From contig JAUMIR010000002.1 in NCBI GenBank assembly GCA_030847615.1, positions 202,661,809 to 202,725,808 on the forward strand: 64,000 nucleotides of DNA. Reading direction: 5' to 3'. Under the pieces are notes generated by a model that had not been told where the DNA came from, searched no databases, and saw only the letters and a list, made by a program, of their open reading frames with translations. The position numbers and the translations under genes were made by a program. This stretch comes from Gambelia wislizenii (lineage: Eukaryota; Chordata; Lepidosauria; Squamata; Crotaphytidae). Positions 12,401 to 23,700 of this stretch are shown here, in pieces; the first letter of the stretch is position 1, and every line of letters starts with the position of its first letter.

Positions 12401-15104
12401 CAGAGCTCAAGTTGCTCTTATTTGATCAGATGATCAAGGGGAATGAGTGCTATTGTCCAGCTGAAGGGAAAACAGCAGAATGGTAGCATTCTTGACGTTC
12501 CCCAAGCTAGATGCTTTGGGGTGTTTTCTGCTTCATTTCCCATCGGCCCTAGCTGGGCCCTCTGGGTCAGTAGTCAGAAATGAGTTATTGGCTAAAACAT
12601 CTCAGGGGATCCAAGCTGGGAAAAGTGCAACATCCTGTGCTTATGCTATGTTTGGGAAGACTAACATGCAGGCCAAAGGAATTGAACCCTAAAATAACAT
12701 ATGAAAGTGGCTCTTAACCTGTTCTTTACCAAGGACCCCCTTTAAATATCTTTTGTTGCCACAACCCCCAAGACTTAACTCAAGATTTTAAAACAAGAAC
12801 AATACAGTTACACCCTCCATTGAACTTTCTCTCAGAGGCACTGGAGCTGGAGGGATGACCTTTCTCCTGCTTCTTCCTGCAAGTTTGTGACTAGAGCAGA
12901 TTGAACAGCAATGTGCAGCCTTTGCCTTGGCTTCCGTCATGTGGCTGCTCACCTATGGGGAGGTGGGCTGATCAGCCTTCAAGCCTTTGCAGACCCCCTG
13001 TGAGGGCATTCTAGCTCCCTGGGCTTTCCATCTCCTCTTAATATATCATCTGGCTTCTTCCTCTGTTGCTAAATGCTGATATTTCTTTGCTCAGCTCTTT
13101 GGACGTTTCTGTGGTTTATTGGATTCTGTGTGCTGACAAACCAGTGGGCATCAACACAGCCTGGAGATGTAAGGATTGGTGCTGATTCTGCTCGTGCTTC
13201 AATTGCCTTCAGCTTCTTCTCCATTTTCTCATGGGTGAGTGAGGATTTATCAATTTCTCTATTTCAAGAAGGCTGAAAGATCTGTCAGCTTGGAAGGTCA
13301 GGCAGTTTACATACTACCTTTTTGCATTGGGGACTGGGTATGAAATGGGCAGTGAGCTCGGAACCAGGAGGTAATCAATTCCTAGTTTATCTTTGTTATT
13401 ACAGGCATACATACCCTCAGTTAACAAAGCCTCTGACAAGAAGATCCTTTTTGGTCTATTTTCTGGGAGCATAGCACAGCCCCCTCCCCGCTTTCCTAGC
13501 TGGAAGTGTTTTTGTAGCATTGGCAGGATGTTGAAGGAGGACTGGAGAAAGATAGTCAGTGTTGGGCTGCAGCTGCATGTTTGAAGTAAACAGTGCAATA
13601 AAGCTTGAACTAGGAAATAATGGGATTCTATTCTAGGTGGTCCTACTGCAGCTGTATGTTCTTGCCTACAACAGGCAAGGTAAACAGCTACCTCCAGAAT
13701 CACCTACTGAATATGCGTGAAGAACAGAAAAGAAAAGCGTAGATCTAGAAGTTTTGCCATCAAAATGGAAATCATACAAAAAGTGGAGGCTATTGAAAGA
13801 CAAAAATCATCCTGGGATGCATTTTGGAAGAAGCTTTCAAGTGGTCTCTAAAAGATTCAAAAGCTTTTTGTTTACTTATGCAAGGCTTACCTAACCTGAT
13901 TGCTTCATTTCACGTGTGCATAATGCTCGTTTTGGATGAACTGCTCTTCTTTTTTTGTGCTGTATTATTTCCATGTTATTTCTACTTCTGGTACCAAAGT
14001 TTCTGTTAAAGAAGCAAAGCCCAGGAACACATCTTTGATAACGGAGATATACCTGTAATTCGTGGTGCTGTCCTTCCTGAGCTTTCTTATCTGCAATGAA
14101 AGGATCATACTATTTTTCCTCAAAGGGAGGTTTGTAAAAATAGCTGAGCTCCATGCTCATACATAATCACCTGGTACATTCTTCACCACTTAATAGAATA
14201 CTATCCTGGTGAAATCCATTCTGGTTTGCCTGGTGAAGGAGAGATAAGTAGACATTTGATCTTGTAGAAAGCACTGTGGCCCAAACTGGACTAGTTTTGA
14301 ATGGAACCATTAAATCAAAGATTTCCTTGTGTGTTGAGTCAACATTCAACAGTTGATTCAGTGGATCTAATCAAGTTGGGACTGACCAATAGGATGCAGA
14401 CCTGTATCTCAGGCGGGCATGATGCCTAAGTATTGCATAAAGATTGCAGTTCTGCAGAAGCTAAGTACAGGTGTTCCTCCATATCCACAGATTTAAGTAT
14501 TCACAGCTTGAAAATACTTTTTAAAAAAATAATACAAAAAGCAAACCTTGATTTTACTATCTTATATAAGGGACAACATTTTGCTATGCCATTGCATATA
14601 ATGGGACACTGAGTATTCAGTATCCATGGGGAGTCCTGGAACCAAACCTCAGTGAATATGAAGGGATAACTGTACTACTTTTAACCAGTGGCTACAAAGC
14701 TAATAAGGAGCCAGCATGGTGTAGTGGTTTGAGTGTTGTACTATGATTCTGGAGACCAGGGTTTGAATCCCTGTTCAGTCATGAAAACCCATTGGGTGAC
14801 CTTGGACAAGTCATACATTCTCAGCCTCAGAAAACCCCCACGATACCTTAGGGTTGCCATAAGAAATTACTTGAAGGTACACATTAATCCCAGTTTTTCT
14901 CCATAGGGACTCCTGATCACCTTTGCCCTACAACGGTACCGCATGGGCGTTCAAGATTTCGACCACAGCTATGTTGACCCAGCTCCAGGTCCTACACCCC
15001 CCTATTCCAGCTACCCCAATGTCAGCCATGAGAGCTACCAGCAGCCACCCTTCACTCGAACAGTGGAAGACTCGGAGGGCTACCAGCCCCCACCTGTGTA
15101 CTGA
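5880..15104 (+). CDS. SYNGR2: Synaptogyrin-2, complete coding region in four exons
   Basis: Join of 5880-6008, 10697-10934, 13095-13234 and 14907-15104: 705 nt, 234 aa, with consistent phases (0, 1, 0). The product is a four-pass MARVEL-domain membrane protein of synaptic-like microvesicles and endosomal vesicles. Visible parts are the cytosolic N-terminus ending in AAKAGGTFDLWRFLQQPQV, membrane segments around LFALIVFSCIIGEGY, GIGVVAFLACVFFFMVDIYF, LWTFLWFIGFCVLTNQW and SFFSIFSWGLLITFALQRY, then a Pro/Tyr-rich cytosolic tail ending EGYQPPPVY. FPQIS, DRKYLVI and the tail ending are typical of synaptogyrins, and the tail favours paralogue 2. The N-terminus has a Gly-rich insertion coded by a GGC run. 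TK1 follows tail to tail, the order known in mammals. Confidence 0.95.
6415..6637. mobile_element. Harbinger-like MITE in SYNGR2 intron 1
   Basis: A palindromic element. The left arm GGGCATCCACACTAGAGAAA and inner GGGATTTGTGGTTTTACAAA face an inverted right arm with ACTACAAATCCCAGGTTTCC. It resembles the better-preserved TTA-flanked element at 51751-51970. Confidence 0.6.
6664..6772. repeat. Left arm of a 1.2-kb inverted-repeat structure
   Basis: Matches the reverse complement of about 7762-7862 along nearly its whole length. Shared blocks are TAAAACATAAA, TTGGTGGGACCAGA and CAGTGGTTCTTAACCTGGGG. See the finding for this structure. Confidence 0.75.
6883..6908. repeat. TG microsatellite
   Basis: A run of about twelve TG units within SYNGR2 intron 1. 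Confidence 0.85.
7395..7795 (+). mobile_element. hAT-like nonautonomous DNA transposon (family H1), copy 1
   Basis: The left end is CAGTGGTTCTTAACC and the right end carries its complement, GGTTAAGAACCACTG. The body has CCCCTTTAAATATCTTTTGT and TCAGAG/CAAAGGCACTGGAG blocks shared with copies at 12708-13015 and 26495-26865. There is no transposase ORF. The ends resemble those of hAT (Charlie-type) elements, but superfamily is inferred from the ends only. Confidence 0.65.
7762..7862. repeat. Right arm of the 1.2-kb inverted-repeat structure
   Basis: Inverted counterpart of 6664-6772. It extends beyond the hAT-like terminus into flanking sequence (ACTGTCTGGTCCCACCAAGT), so the pairing is not explained by the transposon ends alone. 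Confidence 0.75.
8126..8448. mobile_element. Fold-back element: 156-bp arms around an 11-bp loop
   Basis: Arms at 8126-8281 and 8293-8448 are reverse complements with a few scattered mismatches and no length difference, centred at 8287. The termini read ATTTTCAGACGGCCCTTAC. It is GC-rich, with NotI-like GCGGCCGC in both arms, unlike the AT-rich intron around it. There is no ORF. It is probably a young palindromic MITE. The superfamily is unclear because no target duplication is obvious. Confidence 0.85.
8998..9200. mobile_element. Palindromic MITE with TTCCACTTTAACTGCC core
   Basis: The left side ACACAATTATAGCACTC faces the right side GAGCTATAATTGTGTAG. Inner arms TTCCACTTTAACTGCC and GACAGTTAAAGTGGAA are inverted. 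It belongs to the same broad family as 6415-6637 and 51751-51970. Confidence 0.65.
9201..10696. other. Remainder of SYNGR2 intron 1; nothing recognised
   Basis: No exon or clear repeat is seen except a short ATT run near 10650-10670. The polypyrimidine tract TTTCTCTCTCC and the acceptor TTTGTAG just before 10697 belong to exon 2. Confidence 0.5.
10697..10934 (+). CDS. SYNGR2: SYNGR2 exon 2
   Basis: Encodes the first two membrane segments and the loop with FCIFNHNEDACRYG. It ends DRKYLVIADLGFS. Acceptor TTTGTAG|CTG, donor TCTCAG|GTATTT. It leaves phase 1. Confidence 0.95.
11473..11730 (+). mobile_element. Tigger-like DNA transposon (family T1), copy 3
   Basis: CAGTAGGACCCCTGTATCCG at the left and GGGTCCTACTG at the right, flanked by TA at 11471-11472 and 11731-11732. 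It lies in SYNGR2 intron 2. Confidence 0.82.
11731..12707. other. SYNGR2 intron 2; no gene or clear repeat seen
   Basis: Unique-looking intronic sequence. An open frame at 12480-12692 has no recognisable domain and no exon context. Confidence 0.4.
12708..13015 (+). mobile_element. hAT-like nonautonomous DNA transposon (family H1), copy 2
   Basis: Shares GGCTCTTAACCTGTTCTTTA, CCCCTTTAAATATCTTTTGT and the GGCACTGGAG...TTCTCCTGCTTCTTCCTGCA order with 7395-7795. The right terminus is eroded near TGAGGGCATTCTAG. Confidence 0.65.
13095..13234 (+). CDS. SYNGR2: SYNGR2 exon 3
   Basis: Encodes ALWTFLWFIGFCVLTNQW (third membrane segment), the lumenal STQPGDVRIGADSARA and the start of the fourth segment (SFFSIFSW). 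Acceptor TTGCTCAG|CTC, donor CATGG|GTGAGT. Confidence 0.95.
13325..14035. repeat. Unclassified interspersed repeat (family U1), copy 1
   Basis: Contains CAGTTAACAAAGCCTCTGAC, GCTGGAAGTGTTTTTGTAGC and CTATATTTC-like blocks that recur at 59795-60125 and in tandem at 63440-63960. I could not assign it to a named family. It fills much of SYNGR2 intron 3. Confidence 0.55.
14468..14672 (+). mobile_element. Tigger-like DNA transposon (family T2), copy 1
   Basis: The left end CAGGTGTTCCTCCATATCC and the right end AAGGGATAACTG lie between TA dinucleotides at 14466-14467 and 14673-14674. The body CAAACCTTGATTTTACTATC is shared with 28649-28776 and 28803-29039. Confidence 0.78.
14704..14885 (+). repeat. 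tRNA-derived squamate SINE next to SYNGR2 exon 4
   Basis: Body: GCCAGCATGGTGTAGTGG, then GGGTTTGAATCCCTGTTCAG and CTTGGACAAGTCATACATTC, with the tail ACTTGAAGGTACACA. It ends about 20 nt before the exon 4 acceptor, so the branch-point region lies in or right against the SINE tail. Confidence 0.78.
14907..15104 (+). CDS. SYNGR2: SYNGR2 exon 4 (last coding exon)
   Basis: Starts GLLITFALQRYRMGVQDF. It encodes the cytosolic tail with SYVDPAPGPTPPYSSYP, YQQPPFTRT and the final EGYQPPPVY before TGA. Acceptor TTTCTCCATAG|GG. Confidence 0.95.
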   Translation, partial: GLLITFALQRYRMGVQDFDHSYVDPAPGPTPPYSSYPNVSHESYQQPPFTRTVEDSEGYQPPPVY

Positions 15105-16170
15105 TTGCTACTTGCACCCTTCAGAGCAGATGGCAAGGATAGCAACATAAGTGCAATTGATTCACTGCTTGGGTTGGGGAAAGGCCTCTACTGTGAAGAC
15201 TAGGGTGCCACAGCTTTGTGTGTGTGGTTGTTATGTATGTGTGTGCAATGGGTTCTGAAATATTCCTGCTGTCACCTAACCTTTCGGGAAGCTGTTTCCT
15301 CACAGAAAATGCTTTGTTCCTCTCAGGGGGGTTGGAAGTTTTCTTGCTGGCCTGTGTATGCCTTGAAAGACTTAAAACTGCTGCTGAATCTATAGCAAGG
15401 ACTCCTGTGTTGACAAGAGTTGAATTATTGTGCACTGGCTAGAAACTTTGGCCAGCAATAGGGGAAACCTATTTCTACTGTAGATATTTAAGTGGGGATT
15501 CTTGCTTCTACCAGTCAAGTAATGTAGGCTTTCCACCAGGTGCCTTAGTATCCTTAGCTCTTTTACTGTTGCAGCCCTAGGGAGGGGCTGTTCCTACAGT
15601 TCCTATGGTGCTGACTTTCTAGACTGCATCATGCAGGTGAAGTGCCTTCCTTGTTCTTGCTCCTCAGCTGCAGCTATCAGCAACACCAAAGTCTAGGCCT
15701 GAAGGCCTTATTTCTTTCAAAGAATGTGTATATAAAGCTTTAAGTTTATTGTATTACAGAGAATAGAAGTTGGGATTTTTGTGTGCTTTGTCTGCTGCCA
15801 ATTTTAGCCCTGGTTCACAATGGGAGGGACCAGGCTCTCTGAGACCCATAACAATTGCCTCTCTGTACTAAATATTCTAATAGAATGTTGTATCAATAGC
15901 TGCCAAATAAAACAACCAAGATAAGGCAAGTGGTATCTTGTATGCTGGGATGGAAAATTCACTTGCGGAAAGCTTATTCTATTAACCTTCCCTAAACAGC
16001 TACCAAGCTTTTCAGGGAAAGCTGTGCCTTCCGTATCCTCCTCATCGTCCATGTCCGAGGAGGCTGTGGAGAACTGTTTCTGCACTAAGAAACACAGTTG
16101 GAAACTGCTAATGGATTCAGGAATGTTTTATATATATTATGGTAGAAATAAACCTTGTCACTCCCACCAC
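15105..16170 (+). other. SYNGR2: SYNGR2 3' UTR
   Basis: No frame or repeat is seen. Candidate polyadenylation signals are AATAAA at about 15904 and at 16147-16152. The second is followed by a T/G-rich stretch (TTTTAGAATGTCTTGTC), so the message probably ends near 16170. Confidence 0.6.
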
Positions 16171-16514
16171 TTTTAGAATGTCTTGTCAAATTTGTTTTGT
16201 CTGGCAGTTTCAGGGGAGATGTTAAAATATTCTGGTTCTGTCACACAGAGACCAGGAATTGCTTAGCAGGAATGGTGGTAGCTGGAAAGAAGCAATGGAT
16301 AAGTTCTTGTTAAATACAGAAACAATTCAATTTCTGTTACTGCTACTGCCATCTGCTTTTGCTTTTCTCTGAACACTCCACCAGCTTGCTGGCTGATTAT
16401 ATCTCTATAGTGACCACTTTTGTGTAAAAGATAGCTACTGTTACAATAGCACAGGAGTAGACACTGTCTAACTAAGCCCCTACAAATGAGGTTAGAAATG
16501 AAAATGAGATCAAA
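16171..16514. other. Short gap between the convergent SYNGR2 and TK1 3' ends
   Basis: About 350 bp with no gene. The two transcripts may overlap here if either reads past its first signal. Confidence 0.4.
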
Positions 16515-17529
16515 GGAAAGACATTCAATATTAAATTTATTAAGACAGCATTATTTAAAAACTAACCTTTTTCCTTTTAATAACCCTTACAGGCAAGTAC
16601 AGCACACTTCCATATTACCCTTGGAGAAAACTGAGTGGCAGAGGAGCAGCCCTAGGGCATGTTTAAGTGCAAGAGCATAAGTGTTTGCCAAAGGGAGTGC
16701 AGACTATTCATCATGCAAAACAGATAAGTCAGATTAATCTGTCAGAAGCAGGCACTTCTGGGGATAGTAGTTGAATAAAAATGGACATGATTGATGCTGT
16801 TAGCAAGTCTGAATAAATTAGAACGTGAAGGCCTACAGGGAAATTCTGACTTTTATAAATATTCCTTGTTGTCCAACTTCTACTTACACACTAAGAGTTA
16901 AGCTCTTCCGTATGAAAGCAGTGTTAAAGATTACAGTTGAGGAAAAACTTCATCTTCTCCAGCCCTAATAGTCAAGTCTGTAAGTCAGCAAGGCTCACAG
17001 CACTGTTGCATAGATCTAAGATCCAGGCTTCATTGTCAAATAAGCCAGCTGCTATTGAACATAAGCTAAGACTTGAGAGAAGCTGGCTGAAAGCAGTACT
17101 CAACAAGAACACCAGAGTTTGAGAGTACAGTGTTCTGGTCTCAATATGAAATAGGGTCTCCTGGTAAGTGTTGTCTGTCTGTAACAGCTGTGGCAGTTAA
17201 ACTCAGAAGTAAACATTGCAAGGAAGGCTTGTGCAAGAGGAAATAAATAGCAGTTCTGCAGAACAGTGACATTAAGAAATCTTCTCCCTACAAACCAAGG
17301 CATCACCAACAGATAGCAGTTTTCAGCACAGAACACCTAAATCCCAAAGCCTCTGGCATTGGGCTCCAGCCTTGTTTTTCCCTTGCAGAAGTAGACTTGT
17401 TTTTTTTTTTTCATTCACTAGTGTGGTCCTTTGCAACAACACAGCTTAAACAGCACAGAGCCAAAATGAAGTTTAAAAAATGGCTTTCCTGTTAAGTCCA
17501 CCTAACAAATGGTCTCTCACTTCCCTTAT
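16515..17529 (-). other. TK1: TK1 3' UTR
   Basis: Lies downstream of the TK1 stop. A minus-strand AATAAA (plus-strand TTTATT at 16536-16541) is a reasonable polyadenylation signal, giving about 1 kb of 3' UTR. Its end is inferred. Confidence 0.5.
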
Positions 17530-17718
17530 TCAATTTGAGGAGTTCCATGGCATGATCTGACGAGCAGCTAAGGCTTTCCGGGAAACAGCAGGATCTAACT
17601 GTTTATTCCCACCTGGTAGGTTCTCTTTGTTTTCAGTTGTTGGCTGCTGTGGTCGTTTCTTGAAGTAGCAGATGCGGCAGACAGAATGATACTTGTCTGC
17701 CCCACCTATCACTTCCAC
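17530..17718 (-). CDS. TK1: TK1 exon 7 (last)
   Basis: Starts [20 protein letters not shown] with the second zinc Cys pair, then the regulatory tail with the KEN box and ending PWNSSN. Acceptor CAACTAG|GTG on the minus strand. Confidence 0.95.
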   Translation of the reverse strand: MEVIGGADKYHSVCRICYFKKRPQQPTTENKENLPGGNKQLDPAVSRKALAARQIMPWNSSN

Positions 17719-20700
17719 CTAGTTGGGACAAAAGAAGAGTTTTAATGGCTTACTCATTATTAAATTCCTGCTCTCCATCTACAGCAGGTATGTCTATTTC
17801 ATAAGATCAGCTCTTCTAAGGAGGGAAGAAGATATGCACAGGAACCTTACCTCCTTCTCTGCTCCCAACCTCTTTGTGTACGATGCCTCACGAAAACACT
17901 CCATGCAGACAGCGTTCAGTTTCACCACACTTTCTGCTAAGGGGACTAGCTGTAAGATGTTGCCAAATGCCTACAATGAGACAGCATGACTAATGCATTG
18001 CAGATGGAAGGCCCAAGTAAAGTTATTCTCATTATATCCCTGCTTTTGCCCAGAATGGGGACTCATGGCAGCTTACAAGCAAGACTAAATACAATACAGA
18101 ATTTTAGGGAAAACTTACCTTCCTCTGGAAGGTCCCATCAAGAGCTGCCACAATGACAGTCTTCCCTGCATTGGCCATTGCTTCACAGAAGTCAACAATA
18201 TCTGGAAACTAGATAAAAGAGAAGCCATTATTCTGGGAACCACAATTCTAATCTAAAATAATGTATATCAACCCTGTGCCCTTAGATTTAACAAGAAAAT
18301 CCCACTTTGAGAAACAAGACATGGATTTTTTCCCCCCACTTCTGGTTTGTGTTTACTACTGGGACCCAGGGTGAAAAGTAAAAACAGACCAAGACCCACC
18401 CAAGTTGCCCACCCTTGGTTCAAGGGGTTGAAGGCAAGAGAATTACAGGATCAAAGGATGAGGAACACAGTTCAGGGAACAGACCTCAGTTTTGTGTTGT
18501 CACCACCTTTTTAGGCCAGTGACTTGTCTTTTAGCCACATTGGTCTTCCGATGAAATGGATATTTTAGAGAAGTGCCTCTGCTTAATGCAGTGACCATTT
18601 AGTATAGGAATCAGCAAATGTGGGAGACTAGCAGGCCACATCCCCTCCACAGGAGACCTTGGAGAGCTGCACCCCCACTGCAAAACAAAACAATCCCCCC
18701 CCCCAGCAAATGCCCTCCAGGAAGCATGGAGATTTCCACAATGTTTTAGGATCCTTTGCACTTCTGCTGTGCCTAAAGCAGGAAACTCACACAGCAGCCA
18801 TTATGGTGCCCCCACCCTGCCTGAAAATTCCAAGGGGTCATTTACATGGCAAAAATAATCCTCAAAGAATTCGCCAAGAAGCCTTATAGTTCCCACGTGT
18901 TTCGCATCTCCAGCGACCTTTTCAGAAGGAGGGGGTCTGAAAAACCCCTAAGTGGCGCAATTAATGACACCGCTGATTTTCCGACTTTTTAAAAAAAGTG
19001 CCGCATATTTGTGCATTAACGCATTTGTGAACTATCCGACACTTTGAAGTTCGGAAGATCCACCACCCACAGAAGTGGGCGGTTCGGTAATGTGACGCCA
19101 CAGAAACCCGCCCACACATCTTTTCCGGTAAACATCTGCTTTGAAGCATCCTCTTAAAACATCTTTCGTTTTCCTAATGGAGGCAGTTCAGAGAACAAAG
19201 AAGGGTGGCAGGGGAATAGCTTGGAACCATGGCAAGATTCTTGATTTACTGGATCTTCGAGGGGAAGAGAAAGTACAAGAGCAGTTACGTTTATGTCACC
19301 GGAGTATTGATGTGTAAATAATGAGTGTGATGAGTATTGATACGAGATTTTAAACCGCCACTTGTCTTGCTAGCTCCAGCCAGCTTGGGGAAGGAGTCAA
19401 ATTGTGTGGGCGGGTCATATGCATACGAACGACAGCCTATTCGTATTTTTTACCCCTTTGCCCCCCCCCCCGCAAAGTTGAGTTACCACTATTGAAAGAA
19501 CAAAGACCATAAATGATGACGAGAAGCCCAATCAGAACTCAGTGAGGGGGGGAAACAGATGACCAATGGGAGAACGAGTGGCGGGAATTCCTGAAGGAAG
19601 TACGTTGGAAAGGAATGACGTACTTCGTTGATTGACAGGTAAGATCATTAAAATATGCAGAATATCGATGTCGTGGGAACTAAAATAGTTCGAGGTGAAG
19701 AACCTCGCATCTTATTTAAATGCACATTAAAGTCACATCTGAACTACATTGCGGAACTAAGTAGGATCCGAAATAATATCGTGGGAACTTTGTGACACTA
19801 ATACCGCAACAAAAATAGCCGTGGAACCGGCCCCCATGTGTGCCCTGACCCAAGGTTTACCCCTGGTGATAACTATTCCCTATATAGGAGGGGGAGCACT
19901 GCCCTCTGCCCACTTCTGAGAAGGAAATGGCGCACAACACAATTTCCATCCTTTTAGCAACTAATGTGTAAACCACTGCTCTGAGGACATTTCCATTTTG
20001 CATCAGCCAGCCTTAGCTGACTTGACTATGAGTCCCCCTAATAAAAGTTTTTTACTGCTACAAAACAAGAACACCAGTATTATGCTGCAGGGACTCAGCA
20101 AGGGGAGCTGAACTCCTTTCTACATTCATAGAATCGTAGAATTGCAGAGTTGGAAGAGACCACGAGGGCCATCCAGTCCAACCCCCTGCCACACAGGAAA
20201 TCACGATCAAAGCATCCCTGACAGATGTTGTTAAGCCACAGGTTGTTCAACTGCTTTCACTTCCTTAATCTTCATTCTAAAAATGGGACACTTTCTATAG
20301 ACATTAATTTCATTATCCAAGCTCATCAAACCTGTTAGTAAACGTTCCTTTCCAAGTAACAGCTTCATTTATTCTCACAGAGCACAAGAGTATGCAACTA
20401 AATTCTAGAAGAGTAGAGTTTATATATTCCTATGCTGTTCATGCCCTCCAATTTTTAACTTGTTAAAAATAGCAGCCCAAGCAGGATGTAGGAGGGGACC
20501 TACTGGAAAACAGAAGTGGAGAGGGACTGTACCTCCTCCTGGAATTAATAGGAGGGAGAGGGTGATGGGTGGCACCTCTCTGACTGGAGCCCCCATTTTC
20601 AGAAGCCTTTGAGAGTTGTTCTCACACTCTAGCTTCAACAAGTCACTCCTTTATAGCTTCAAGTGAGTCAGGAAAAAGTTGATGTAAATCATGGAATATT

Positions 20701-23700
20701 CTGTTGATTTGAATATTTTTGAAATTCCACTGTAATTTTTTTTTAAAAAGCAAACTCAAACACATGCATGCATGTATGCTTGCACACACAGTGGAATGAA
20801 CAGAGGAAGTATCAGAGAAAAGAGTCAGAAGTGAGCGGGATGAGTATGAATGCATCCAGGTATATCCTGTCATTATTTGCCTACTGATGTGGACTGACTG
20901 AAGAGGTTCATTACAATAAAACACTTGGTAGGAGCAAACTGTATGGAAATCTGCAGTTAACAGCAAGGTTATAATGAGAAAGAAAGCACACACCTCAAAG
21001 CATCCTAGGTCTGAAATGTGGGCATCTTGAGAGGTTACTGGATTCCAGGTCCCATTAGCCTTAGCCTGCATAGTCAATTGTGAGGGATCATGGAAGTACC
21101 AGTCTAACAACAATGGGAAGGTCACACATGGCTGAGTCCTGCTCTGTATCAAGAATGGGCTAAAGTAGTATTGTAGGAGTGGGTTGTTTGTTTAATAGAA
21201 TTCCCAATGTTTATGACAATGTTTTACATTTATAAAGCCAAGTGTGCAGCCTTGGGATTTATTAACAGCAAAAGCACAGCTAATTTGCATAAAGTATTCT
21301 AAAATACTAACTTGCTCTTGGGGAAAGACAAATGCTTTGCTGCATCCAACCAGGCTCACCAATTCCAGTGCTCTTTGTAAGAATACCAGTTACTACAATG
21401 TGGTTTGTGCCAGAAATGGGTCAGAGTTGTGGCTTACATTCTGCTCACTCCTACAGAACAAAATGTCTGTTCCAACATTTCATCAATATATAGCCTGACT
21501 GAACTAGCAAAAAACCTCACCCTCACCACCAAGGAAGTATCTCCCAAGGAACCTATTTCAAAGTATCCTATTTGTAACCGATATGCACACTAAGGACAGT
21601 TGACAGAGGAAACAACCTTAGCATGGAATCAGGTAAAACATGACCTGCTGAATAACACTGATTTCTCCATGTTAATGTATTCCTAGTTTTCAGAGTTATA
21701 TTTGGGTAACAACTCTTGGAATCCTTCACTTTTCTAAGTTCAGATTTTGCTTCACAGAGCAACCCTATACAGGACGTCCCATAGGCTCACTCAGCTCAAT
21801 GGCAAGTGAATATACAACCATTGCCCATGCCCCCATAACTCCTTGGAACAGAATTAGTTTTACTAATCTGCCTCAGCCAAACAGGGACACTGCAAAGGTA
21901 CTTACAAACTGCCCTTCATCAATACCAATCACAGCAGAGCTGAGAGCCTCTTGATGCACATCTTTCAGGCAACAAGCTAACACAGCTTCCATTGTGTTCC
22001 TGCATAGAAAAAGAAATATTTGTGATTGCATCATTGGTCATGTTATATATCCACTCAAGAGCAAGGAGGTCCACTTCTAGTTTCTGTACAAGGCAACCAC
22101 TCTCAAACCTAGATTCCATCCATGTGAGAGAGACCTTTAGGACAGGCTGATACTTGTTTAAATCACAACAAAGTCCATGAATTAGAAGAATACTACAGTG
22201 TAGACTGTTGCAAATAAGTGTTCTAGAAAAATGATTTGCTTCCCCAGAATGGTGTGTGTGTGTGTGTGTGCGCGTGTGTGTGTATTAGTTTGAATATCCC
22301 TTATCCGGAAATCCAAAATACTCCAAAATCCAAAATTGTCCACATGAGTGGCTGACATGTGACACTTTTGCTTCCTGAGGGTTCAATGTACACCAAATTT
22401 GTTTCATCCACAAAATTATTAAAAATATTCTGTACAAAATTACCTTCAGGCTTTGCGTATTAGGTATATATAAATCACAAATGAATTTGGTGCATAGACT
22501 TGGGTCCCATCCCTAAGATATCTCATTATGTATATGCAATTATTCCAAAATCTAAAACATTTCTGGTCCCAAGCACTTTGGATAAGGCATATGCAACCTA
22601 TATAGATAGGCGTTCACTTATGCATAAAAATATGCACTAAAAATCTGAGCTTGCTGCAGAGGAGCTATCTTACTGTAAACTTTGGCTCATTATACCTACA
22701 AAGAAGCACAGGTCATGTAAGGAAAGGAGTCCAGCTACAGCAAACTGCATTGCAATGTGCAGGATAATTTTCTTACAGATGCATGATGCATGACAGAGCT
22801 TGGAAAAATTCATTTTTGGATTGCAACTCTCACAGCCCGCTGGCCAGGATGGTCATACCCCAACGTGTCTACTTTCAACATTTACTCTTGCAAAATATTA
22901 CTTGCATGTACCGACAGTCACATAGGCCATGCACAGAGTAAGAAGGGTTTTTTCCCAAGCTTTTTCAGAGGACCAGATAGGCACCCTCTATAAGGGTTTG
23001 AGTCCAGAGGACAGGAAGAAGTTGGTTTCTCCTATAGAAAAGCAAGAAGTTCATGAGGTCATAGTTCAGGGGAAGGGTAAGTCAGCCCCTGGCCCAGATG
23101 GCCTCAGTTGGAATTTTAATAAAATTTACAGGAAGTGGATTGTTCCCCCTTTAACCACTTTGTTTAATTTTTTGTGGGATAATGAGCTCCCTGAGACGTT
23201 TTATCAAGGGGTCCTGATTTTTCCCCCAAAGGAGGGCGATCCTACCCTCCCAAAAAACTCGCGCCCCATAGCTCTGACCAACGTAGACTACCACATGTTG
23301 GTAAAAATACTGAACAACTGGCTGGCTAAGGTGGCTAGTTTAGACAAGAGCATTTCGGGGATCCGAATCCCACGTCCGTTGGACAGTTCGTGGTTGGTTC
23401 AGTGTGAATCTGTTAAATTTATTGCTCATCCTGATGATGTGTCCCTCTTGGTTAAGGACAGGATGGAAGTTAGAAAGATTAAAGATGCTTTTGAGGCCTA
23501 TGATCAAGTATCTGGTGCTCGACTTAACATGGAAAAGTTTTTTGATCAAGATCTTTGCTGCAGGACAAGATGCAGCTATTCCTCTAAAGGACGTGGCTGA
23601 AGAAAAGGAAGGGTGGCAAGCAGAGCAAGAGGCAAAGACGGATAGGGTGAAGATCCTGGGGCTGAATTTTGCAGTGGCTCCTGAGGGATGGAAGGAAAAT

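Noticed and set aside
20643..21152. A 169-codon minus-strand frame in TK1 intron 4
   Set aside because: It has no domain, signal or conserved exon borders. AT-rich composition and lack of context point to chance.
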